A DNA stretch of 28,902 bases from Intoshia linei. Lineage: Eukaryota; Orthonectida; Rhopaluridae. Made by a program: the position numbers and the translations under genes. The DNA lies in assembly GCA_001642005.1 (NCBI GenBank), contig LWCA01000399.1, forward strand, positions 1 through 28,902. The letters run 5' to 3'. The notes beneath the pieces were generated by a model. It ran no database searches, was not told the DNA's origin, and was given only the letters and a program-made list of their open reading frames with translations. Positions 1 through 9,200 of the stretch are shown here, one piece after another; the first letter of the stretch is position 1, and the number at the start of each line of letters is the position of its first letter.

Positions 1-370
1 TGTCCAATCAATGTTTGTTCAAACAAAATTGTCGTGTTCATATTGAGCTGAGTTTATATTCTATGGTTTTCATATAGAATGTATGTTTATTGAACATTAA
101 GGGTTAAAATTGACGGATTTATATTGTTATGTTACTTTGTCACTTTATTATGAGTTTTCTTAGAAAACTTACCCGTCTTTACTATGAACAAACTACAGAC
201 GATATTTATATAATTATCTATTTGTCACGCCTCTTTTTAAATACAATGTATTTGACATTTTATAGTGCACTCAAAAAAGAATTTGTACAGTTTAAAATTG
301 AAAAATAATCGTGAAACCACGCTTTCTTTTAAAATCAAAATTTTATGTTTGAAGATTGTGAGATTTTACG
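1..370. other. AT-rich non-coding stretch
   Basis: I see no coding frame, terminal repeat or RNA-like structure here. The minus-strand open frame running from 535 down to 335 has no recognisable domain and overlaps the transposon-like repeat that follows. Confidence 0.6.
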
Positions 371-387
371 AATGCTTTTTAGTCGTT

Positions 388-676
388 TAAGTTTGACTCC
401 GGGCTGTGGAGAGGTGGATAGGACCATATGATCAGGGCCTACAATCATGAGGGACTTACTTTTTAAATTTATTAAAAGTAATGTTGGGAAATTTATCAAG
501 TATACTAAAATTTCGATGACCCATGTGATTTCCACGGTTATTTTTAATTTTTAGATAACCAACGATCGATTAATCAATGTAAAGGACCCATTTTTAAAAT
601 TTTTTTTATAAGGGGCCTACAATTTCCATCTAACAGGCCCCTACTGTTGGCTCTCCACGACCCTAGTTTGGCTACT
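388..676. mobile_element. Non-autonomous hAT-like element (MITE), degraded
   Basis: The two ends form an imperfect inverted repeat. The left arm has GGGCTGTGGAGAG and the right arm, reverse-complemented, has GGGTCGTGGAGAG, each preceded by a similar AACT/GACT stretch. The interior is locally GC-richer than its surroundings and contains GGGGCCTACA and AGGGCCTACA motifs. A similar GGGGCCTACA occurs in the hAT element at 24858-25310. No transposase is encoded. The terminal CAG and the target duplication typical of hAT elements are not clear, so the exact ends and the superfamily are inferred. Confidence 0.4.
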
Positions 677-825
677 CTATTATAAATTTGTGCACAATTC
701 GGTAATATTGCAAAATAAGATAAGCATGATTCATTGATTACATGCATGTAATTTAGATATTTTTGATTGGATCATCCAATTTTACTTTGTTTGGAACCCC
801 TTTATTAAAGTAATTTTTATTCTGA

Positions 826-1059
826 ATTAAATTACATTTTATATTTAGCCCTGATCATGCCAGTGTAACTGCTACTGTTATTGAAAAATCTTTTACTAAT
901 GCATACGTGCATGTTATTAAAAAGAAAAGGATCAAACACTATGATTGTATGTTTTTCATTTCTGATCATAGTATTCATTATTTAATTAATTTTTGTCAGG
1001 CAAGTTTAAACCAGTGTCTCGCAAAGGAGTCACCGCTATATAACGGGAGTCCATCATAA
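826..1059 (+). other. Open frame of 77 codons, unassigned
   Basis: The frame is open from just after a TGA at 823 to a TAA at 1057. It has no convincing start codon, but a possible splice acceptor (ATATTTAG) lies at 841-848. The translation has a mixed, protein-like composition (SPDHASVTATVIEK near the start, HYLINFCQASLN later). I do not recognise a family. At this AT content a run of this length can occur by chance a few times in the window. It could be one exon, a transposon relic, or nothing. Confidence 0.2.
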
Positions 1060-1370
1060 AATTAATGTAGATGTATTCAGATTATATTTAGTTAGGTTTT
1101 ATTGATAAATAAATTTAACATGGAATTATCTATTGACCCAGCTAACTTTGTCACAACCCCACCCTTACTTATTAGGGTGTCGCACTAATTCAAAAATCAA
1201 AAGTATATTTCAGTATCGTGATTCTAAGATAGTATCTCGAATAATAATATACTGATATTACCGCACAATTTTGCAATTTAATTGGGCGACGAAGGTTAAC
1301 TTTTTATAATTTTACTTTTTTAATAATTTTATTATTTTTGTTAGTCATAGTATTTAATTAACATTTTAAT

Positions 1371-1850
1371 TAGTGTGTCCATAAATACTTATTTTAACAA
1401 AAGTACGTATTTTTATAAGTACTAAATACGTACTCCATAAATACCATAGATAATTTTAGTCAATATTTTTCACTTTCTTAATAAAGTGAAGTTTTAATAA
1501 ATTTATATTTTATATTAAAAACACATTTTATATCGTTTAATTTGGATCACTTCAAATTTATTAATTAATAAAAATTAATTATTTTGTAATTATGCCAAAA
1601 AAAATTATAATTGTAAAGAGAGTTTATTGATTTTTACAAACATTTGGAAAATCATAGTGAATTATGTAAAAAAATAACTTGCAATGATAAATACAAATAA
1701 AATTAACATTTACATTTCATATTTTAAATTTTTAATTCTTTTTAAATTTCAAATTGTTAATACTTTCAACTCAAATTTTATTGTTCTTTTTGTCTAAGAC
1801 ATCTCGAAAAGTACTTATTTAGTACTTATAAAATCTGGACACTATTTTAG
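1371..1850. mobile_element. Candidate terminal-inverted-repeat element (MITE)
   Basis: The left end begins AGTGTGTCCATAAATAC. The right end, reverse-complemented, reads AGTGTCCAGATTTTATAAG. Both are followed inside by TATAAGTACTAAATA and GTACT stretches, so the inverted similarity covers about 60 nt per end. The left arm also folds on itself: the 11-nt arm at 1402-1412 is the exact complement of 1434-1444. The flanks TTTTAATT and TTTTAGTC resemble a decayed 8-bp target duplication. There is no coding content. The superfamily is uncertain. Confidence 0.4.
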
Positions 1851-2512
1851 TCTAAAATGTCTTTTACACATATAAAACTGAACCAATTTTGATTTTTTGA
1901 ACTAAGTTTTTTTAAGTATATTCAAAAATCGTTGAAATATAAAATATTTTTTAAATTTTTAACATTAATATTTATGTTTGTAATTATTTTATTTTGTAGA
2001 CCCGTCTGTTTCTTAATTTTTTCGAAAATTAAGGATAGAATTCCTGATTTAAATATACAATTTTCTAGATTTTCATTTTTATTATTTTAGGGCGTAGAAA
2101 CATTTTAACCTTTGTTAGAATAAATTCAATCAACATTGATCAAGGTTATAATTTCAACAACGAAAGTTGGAAAAAGGAATTGGTATAAATATTCACTGTA
2201 AAAAATTAATAAAATTTCTTATTGTAATTTATATTGTTAACTTATAGTTCATAAATTAACTTTTCTGTTTTGTATTGCATGCATAGTATGCACTGCATAC
2301 ACTGGATAAATCTATCGAAAGCGACCTTTTGATTGTATATTATTTAATTTAATCGAATAAAAAAAAAATAAACATTCGTTGTAAATAGAATAAAATGAAG
2401 CTTTCAAAATGTTACTTCTTCAACGTGGTGAAATTATTAACTAAATTAAAGTCAATGATTTATCAGCTAAATTTTTGCTCATCACTGAGGAATCACAATT
2501 TATCTACAATAT
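1851..2512. other. AT-rich non-coding stretch
   Basis: The frames here are short. A 90-nt block at about 2090-2180 is open and flanked by TTTTAG and GTATAA, as an exon could be, but I recognise no domain in it. The repeat of TGCAT and ATGCA words at 2276-2302 is a short palindromic cluster. I support nothing else. Confidence 0.5.
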
Positions 2513-2516
2513 ACGT

Positions 2517-2666
2517 CGAACCTATCATGCTCGGGACCACCTAAATTTCAAAATAGTCTCTAAAAAATTATGAAATGATGCGTAATGCCATATACATGTA
2601 CTCCTACTTACCTCGCTACGGTCTGGGTTGGAAAGTTTAAATTTGACACGCAAAATAGTTATGAGT
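2517..2666 (+). repeat. Dispersed repeat, copy 1 (partner at 17195-17352)
   Basis: This stretch aligns collinearly with 17195-17352. Shared words, allowing a few changes, include TCGAACCTA, GTTCGGGAC or GCTCGGGAC, a CCTCATT/CCTCGCT block, and a closing TTTAAATTT..CACACAAAATGGTTATGA-type block. Neither copy encodes a protein. The partner lies inside intron 2 of the neprilysin gene. No terminal inverted repeat was seen, so the class is unknown. Confidence 0.5.
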
Positions 2667-3402
2667 CAAATATTATGTCATTACGACTTATAACTAAAGC
2701 AATTTTTTATTTGACAAAAAAAATAAATAAAGAAAACGATTAAGCAATAAGCCCTTCAATAACCTGTGTCTAAAAACAGCTTTTTTTGAGTAAACAGAAA
2801 GTAGCCCACGGGGAAAAATAAGTAATTTTGTGTATGTTACGAATATAATTTTTGAAATCAAAAAATATTACCCACTTCTCCTCAAAATGTTCTTTAAAAA
2901 AATGAAATTATTTTAAAAATTGATATTAAATTAAAAATGTTGGGTATTAAATTAAATAATTTGTATTGTGTTTACATTAATGATGTGAAGAAAATTGTTC
3001 TCTATTAGATACAATTTTAAAAATGACCCACCTATTGACAGAAATAGTCCTAAGATAGACTAAACAATATAATTAAAACAATAGAAAATACTATAAATTG
3101 ATATTGAAAGTAGATTTAATATAGAATATATTTATAAATATTTATTACATTAGTTTAATCTCATTCGATAATCATTAAAATATCTAATCAAAACTTGTTC
3201 CAAATTTTAAATAGATTTTGAGTAGTATATTTTTTCATTGGCTATTCTAAATACTTTCCGCCAATTAATTTGTTGAAGAGTTAACATCAAAATTTGACAA
3301 ATTATTCTTAATAAAAACATTTTTGGATGCATCACATATTATGTCGCAATGAATAAGATTGTTCCAATTTATAAATGATCTAACACCAAATTATTCAATT
3401 TA
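2667..3402. other. AT-rich non-coding stretch
   Basis: I found no gene or structured element. The right part (about 3240-3402) may be the eroded 3' end of the transposase remnant that follows, but stops are too dense to follow it. Confidence 0.5.
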
Positions 3403-4272
3403 CCAATACTGGATAATAAACGTATTTATGCGAATTACATTCTCTATAGGGTCGACACATATTTCAGACATAATAGAATATATTGCACGACTATTCTATC
3501 TTGCTACGCTAATCGAAGGTTGCTGATTTGGTAAATTAATTTTGGCAAACTGATTTGTCGAACGTAAATAACGTACCGCTTTGACACATTGTAATAACAA
3601 CAAATAATCTCTTCTCCGTTCTTCGTCATTTGTCAGATAATGTCAGATAGAAATTGCTTTATTTCTATATATTGCTATGAACCTTTTTCAATCGTCATGT
3701 AACAATTTTACGAATTCATATTGAAAAGTTGGACCCACTGTGACATTTGAAAATAAATGTATGAATTAATGTTTTAGGATTAAATTAAGGATATGTAATT
3801 TACAAGGTGAAAAGGTGCAATCCGGGTATACTCGTTGTAATCGAACGACAACATTATTTCTACATCCTATATTTGAAGGCTCAGTGTCAGTAATTATATT
3901 GTTTGGATATAAATTGTTTTTTTGCAGTAGTGCCAATAGTTTTTCAAATATAGTGTAAGCCGTTTTGTTGGGTATTTCAACAAATCCAATCAATTTTTAA
4001 TTGAAAAAAATTGCCAAAATGTGTCTTTTTTTATCATATAAATTAAAATATGTTTTACGATCAAATTGTAAAACACCCGCATTCTCACTGTTACATAATT
4101 AAAAACTATATAATTTTTCTTTTTTCATTGTGGACTTATTCAACGCGCTCCTTGTTGGCGGTTTTATTCGTTCGTCTCCGAATGTATTATACATCACCTT
4201 TAGAACAGTTATAGTATGAGATAGTGATAAATTAGCCCTTTTACGAATTTTTTCTGCTAGATCTGTAGACAT
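3403..4272 (-). pseudogene. DDE/hAT-like transposase remnant, one frame with six stops
   Basis: Reading from 4272 downwards, one frame keeps recognisable transposase features for about 290 codons with no frameshift. In order they are: an N-terminal block (MSTDLAEKIRKRANLSL, then VLKVMYNTFGD); a FDRKTYFNLYDKKRHIL core; VEIPNK; IITDTEPSNIGCRNNVVVRLQ; a CKLHILNLILKH block; ERRRDYLLLLQC; and ISVAR followed by NSRAI. In-frame stops are TAA at 4099, TAA at 3997, TAA at 3766, TGA at 3688, TGA at 3643 and TAG at 3496. The last replaces the tryptophan expected in an ARWNSR motif. The pattern matches hAT-like transposase proteins that I recall from invertebrate genomes. The superfamily assignment is from memory of motifs and is less certain than the fact of homology. 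The copy is dead. Confidence 0.65.
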
Positions 4273-4768
4273 CTGATCCTTTTAATTACTTAAATTAATT
4301 AAATTGTTTTAATTAAGAGAACTTTCCATTACCGAAATTTACAATTCCATTGCAATTTTGCATCAAGGTTATAGTAAATTTATTTGATATTTATGTATTT
4401 TAAATACGACTTATTCAGTTTTATTTATAAATGGCTAACTATTAATATTTTTCTTTAATATTTAATATTTATTAGTAGTAATATTTGTTAATATTTGAAA
4501 TCAATGGGACGACAGTTCTTTTTCTAATTTTTATTTTTTAATTAATCGTAAAAGTGCCCTGTGACCAATCTAACGTATGATTCATCTTAGTTGTTATCAC
4601 AATTTATTTTTATAAACTTAATGTTCTTAATTTATCATATTTAAAAATTGATATTTTTAAAATACAAAAAGTTGGTGGTCATTTTAAGAATTGAAACATT
4701 TCAATCACACCATCTTGTTCGCAATAAAAAGTTTCATGTTTACCATAGGGCTACTTTTATTAGTTTGA
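4273..4768. other. AT-rich non-coding stretch
   Basis: There is no coding frame or repeat that I can support between the transposase remnant and the integrase fragment. Confidence 0.5.
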
Positions 4769-5020
4769 GCAAGGACACAGGTTAACCTTCAACAATCCAC
4801 TACTGAAAAGTTTAATGAAAGTTGGGAATTAGATTTTTTAGGATTACTTCCAACCACAAATTCAGGTAACCGATACATTCTAACTATGATTGATTCTCAT
4901 ACAAATTGGCCCGAGGCTATACCTTTAACAGATACTACAGCGGAGTCTACCGCTCAAAAGATCATAGAACATATTATCACTCGATATGGAATACCAATAT
5001 ATTTTTTTAAAATACCATAA
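4769..5020 (+). pseudogene. Ty3/gypsy-type integrase core fragment
   Basis: The frame is open from just after a TGA at 4766 to TAA at 5018. It contains SWELDFLGLLPTTNSG, RYILTMIDSHTNWPEA and IPLTDTTAES, followed by an IITRYGIP block. This is the first half of the retroviral-type integrase catalytic core (rve domain). The catalytic aspartate of WELDF is present, and the conserved RYILTMID strand follows. The reading is lost just after RYGIP, before the second catalytic Asp, so the fragment cannot be active. No long terminal repeats or neighbouring pol domains were found. It is an isolated relic directly upstream of an unrelated hAT fragment. Confidence 0.75.
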
Positions 5021-5074
5021 AGTCAATATTTTTTAAAAAGATAATCGACTTAAAAAAATACTATTTATGTTATA

Positions 5075-5242
5075 ATGAATAATAAAATTGAACAAATACC
5101 ACCTTATCTATACAATTTATTAAGAAAAGCGCCATCTACCACAAATGGTGTTGGGCGTAGTTTCAGTTTATTAAAAAAATTGCTAACTAAACAAAGGCAA
5201 TTTTTACCAGGTAATGTTAAATATATTATGTTATACTACAAT
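5075..5242 (+). pseudogene. hAT transposase C-terminal dimerisation fragment
   Basis: A 55-residue open frame contains RKAPSTTNGVGRSFSLLKK and then LLTKQRQFLPGNVKYYVIL, ending at TAA 5240. This matches the hAT C-terminal dimerisation motif, normally of the form aPxTSxxvERsFSxxKxLLxxxRxxlxxeNvkxyl. The usual E-R pair reads G-R here. The ATG may be fortuitous, since the rest of the transposase is absent upstream. It lies on the opposite strand from the hAT-like remnant at 3403-4272, so it probably comes from a different insertion. Confidence 0.65.
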
Positions 5243-6232
5243 AAACATTAATAATTTTTAACATCTCTAACATCACACAATGAGATTTACATCGTTTGTT
5301 TCATTTGCAGTTTCTTGTTATTCATATTTATTATTACACGCATAAATATCGATTATGTTAAGTTTTATTCATATTAATTTATTATGAAAGTGACTGACAC
5401 CATTATGATCGGGGCCTATGCGAATATTAAAATTAAGGTGTATTAAATATTGTATTGATTTAATTTAAGGTCTACGATCAAAAGTTTTGGGGTAGGGTAG
5501 ATTCAGTTGGTATTAACTATAAAAACAAACAAAAGTTTTAAGGTCAGATAAAGTCAGTAAATTTAATTTTTAGGTCAGATTTTTTTTTATTCTATAGGTC
5601 AATACAAAAATTGCCCTAGTCATCATAGATAAGCAGTTTCTTTGTCATTCTATGACTTTTTATAAAGTACAACTTTTCAAAGAGACAGCAATTACATTTT
5701 ATACACACTAAATGAGTTACATCAATTTTAAATTTATCAGGATATAGTTTTTGAATGTTATTCATGTTAGTATAAATAGATGTGTCAGTTTAGGCATTCT
5801 TAAATATTAAAGTTTCGTTCAATCTATGAAAATATAAAAATTGGATTAATATAATAATACACATTCTTTTGTAATTCAATGGTAATTAAATTTAAACTTA
5901 AAACAATTACCTTTTTAAAAATAATTGACTTTATAAATTGTTAATTAGCTAATCAATAAACATAATATTAATATCATGGTGTAATTTCGTGCTGATTATC
6001 ATATAAAAAATTGCATTTTGCAATAAAAAACTGCGATACTTATAACCTATGACATTCAAAAATAATTTTTTTAAAAGGTATAATTTGAAGACATGATCCT
6101 CCCACTTTACAAAAAATTGGTCTGCTCATCGAAGATGTGTTGGTAGAGTATAATCGATTACATGTATTAAATTTAGTCCCAAACAACCTTATGAACAATG
6201 TATATTATTTTAATACAATAAAAGAAAAACAA
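5243..6232. other. Intergenic region 3' of the neprilysin gene
   Basis: I found no gene. A 20-nt word at 5619-5638 (GTCATCATAGATAAGCAGTT) recurs with one change at 22950-22969, inside a terminal-repeat element. AGGTCAGAT occurs twice (5541 and 5572), and AGGTCAATA follows at 5596. GGGGCCTA at 5411 resembles the hAT-like elements elsewhere. A 50-codon open run at about 6090-6230 (+) has no recognisable domain. Confidence 0.45.
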
Positions 6233-6238
6233 TTTATT
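6233..6238 (-). terminator. Polyadenylation signal AATAAA for the neprilysin gene
   Basis: AATAAA on the minus strand begins 37 nt after the TGA stop at 6275-6277. It is the only good hexamer close to the stop, followed by T-rich sequence. The position fits a very short 3' UTR, but no transcript evidence is available. Confidence 0.5.
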
Positions 6239-6274
6239 ATATTTATAATAATTATATAATTATATTTCAAAACT

Positions 6275-9200
6275 TCAATATAATTCGCATTTATTGGTTA
6301 AATTCATTTTTTTAGATGCAGAGCACCCAAATGCCGTGGAGAATTTATCAAAATTGGATGTGGCACCATTAATTCTATAAATATAATAATAAACGAAACA
6401 TGTAACGTATATATTACCGTATGGATTTGGGAGAATGTTCACTTTCATCTAGTTCAATTGAATCAGAATTACAAAAGTTCTAAATTTAATTTTAATGAAA
6501 TTTTAATCACAAATCTGACTCAATTTTCTCCATAGGTGTGTTAATTTAAAACATAATTAATAATATAAAATACATTAATAAACATTCTTACTAATATTGT
6601 AAATCAGAAATTTGAACAGTGACTAATTTATGCTATAAAAAAAAATCGAAGTGTCACCTTGGATGACATAATATATAGTCAAAATCTCATTTAACGAAAA
6701 TATTAGAAATGTAAAAATAACTATAGATTACAATCAATTTATCTACGTAATTCACGGATGCATTATCTAGCACAATCAGTATTTAAAATTACGACGTTCG
6801 TTAGATGAAATATTCGTTAAACAAAACATTCATTAAATGAGATTTAGACTGTATCTTGTTTTAGATTAAAAAGTAACCTGGGCTAAAGATATGAAAAACA
6901 TTTTTTCTGGCGTAAATGATTCAAAATTTATTAAACTATGATAAAGTTTTGTTGTTTCAATATCCAATTCCATAGCCATATAAGCATATTTAATTCCTGC
7001 TAAATCGGCAATGTTTTCAATTAGAGTTAATTTTCCATCTAATTTTTGTCCCCCAACATCGTGTTTACTGTACTGATCAACAATACATTTTTCTCTTTTT
7101 AATTTTTCAGTGTTAAATGCTCTGTAATGAGTAGTGTTTTCTGTCGCTATTTTTCTATCATTGTCTAAAATTTCGGTGAATTTGTATAATGGATATATAG
7201 GAATGAGTTAAATGTCAATTGAATATTCTGAATGTTTTATTTATGCCACAAAATTACCAAAATAATGTACAGCATGGGCAAATTCGTGACCCACAATAAA
7301 ACCAATTGATCCATAAAATATGCTCCTTCTAGTTAATTTATATTATAGTATAATGGCTATAATAAATAAGTAATACAGCCCGACAAAATCTTAGAGCACC
7401 TGTATTATATTGAAATATAAGGAAAACTGAAAGAAATTATAATCTAATTTTTTAATACTAAAACAATATGGTATATTAGTTATTGCCCCGAATTTTAAAT
7501 TGCGTAATTATGTTTACTTTTTTTATAATTTAAAAATGAAAAAAAAGTCAAAAAAAATATGCGACAAAAGTGCTCTAACGCTTTCTAATTTACAGCAAAA
7601 TAGGTACAATAATTTATTTAAAACATAATTTTATAACTTTAATAATGAGTTCTTCCACCTTTATTTGTAATACTATTCAAAAATTCTAGAAGGCATATTT
7701 GCAAACCTTGTGTTAACCTTGGGTTGGTCAATGGAATTCCAAGCTTTCTCTATAGCTGATCTCAAATCTTTTAAAGATTTATATTGTTTTCCATCTTTAT
7801 ATACAATCCCAGTCATCATTTCCCATATATTTTCTATTGGGTTTAGATCCGGTGAGCATGGTGGCCACGGAAAAACATTAATATTTTTACAATTTAAACA
7901 TTCTTTAGTTTTTTTAGACGCGTGTATACTTGCATTGTCTTGTTGGAATATTCTAAAATTCGTTTTGTAAGAAAGTAAGTATTCATTTAGTATTATTATA
8001 TATTTTTCAGGGTTTATCTTTTCGTTTGGAAAACATAATTTAGTTTTAAATTTTTTTTCAAATCCTCCCCAAACCATTACACTGTTTCCTCCACATTGTC
8101 GTTTTAATTTGGATAATTGCTTTTTCCTAATATCGTGGAAATAGTAGGAATAACCATCTGGTCCGTCCAAGTTAAAACGTTTTTATCGGAAAAACATATT
8201 TGATTCCAATTAATAGACATATTGGTACGAGCAAAAAGTATCTTTTTTTCTATGTGGAGTTTTGCAAGGTTTGGGTATTTTATCATGACTCTTCGTTGAA
8301 TGTTCGGTAAGAAACATAATTCCCGTTGTATCGCCCGAGTGGAAACGTCATTAAAAGAACAATTTGATTTTATTGAACTAGCACTAAAACGAGAATTAGA
8401 CACTTCTCGCAATAAAAGTCGTCTATCAGATGCACTTAATGTCTTTTGGCGTCCAATTTTATTATTTAATTTTTTTGACGAAAGATCATTACGATACGTT
8501 TGTATGCACTTTCTATTCCTTGCTAATGTTATTGCAATTTTCGACTGGCTATGCCCTTCCTTTATCATATAATCAATAATTCCCTTTTCCCGTTCATTTA
8601 AATATTTTCCTTTAGACATTTTTATCAAAAATTGTATTCTATATGTATTTATTAATTAGATATATTTTAAAATCAAAAAATTGAGCTTTAGTGCTAATTA
8701 ATACTTAAAATATAATCTCTTTTGTCGCGTGATCAATAATAAAAATATATATTTTGGGATAATTAGCGATAAATAATTGCAATAAATTATATTTACACTT
8801 TAGTGAGAAGAATTTTTCATTTTCATTGGTTCATATGAGAACATCAATTTACTTTCTGCGCACTGTAGTGCAAAAATAATTATTTTCTATTACCGCGTTA
8901 ATATAAAAACTATATATCAGTGTATAGAATAGTGCATAGAATAATCCATAATATAATATCGTTAAATAATAAAGTTTTTGAAAATAAATTATTTATATAT
9001 TTCAACATGCAAAAATTGAAATTTTGTTTTAATAGACTAAATAGTAAAAAAAATACATAGAAATACATAGCTTATAATTTTCACACTTTGACATGTCATA
9101 TGTAAGTGATATTTTCTAAATTTATTAAATTTTATTTTAATTTTTATCCAGAAAATGGTTTTAATAGCATTTTTATAGGGTGTTCTAACGTTTTGTCAAG

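Noticed and set aside
6084-6232. Plus-strand open run beginning RHDPPTLQKIG as an exon
   Set aside because: There is no splice acceptor, start or recognisable domain. It lies just past the neprilysin poly(A) signal and may be chance.
6316-6530. Plus-strand open frame starting CRAPKCRGEF, resembling a post-SET zinc motif after a splice-like TTTTTTAG
   Set aside because: It is exactly antisense to neprilysin exons 11 and 12, which give a far better match (HSP..R, AFGC, KC near the stop) with consistent splice phases.
7710-8572. Plus-strand open frames 7710-7970 and 8300-8572
   Set aside because: Both are shadows of the Tc1-like transposase on the minus strand.
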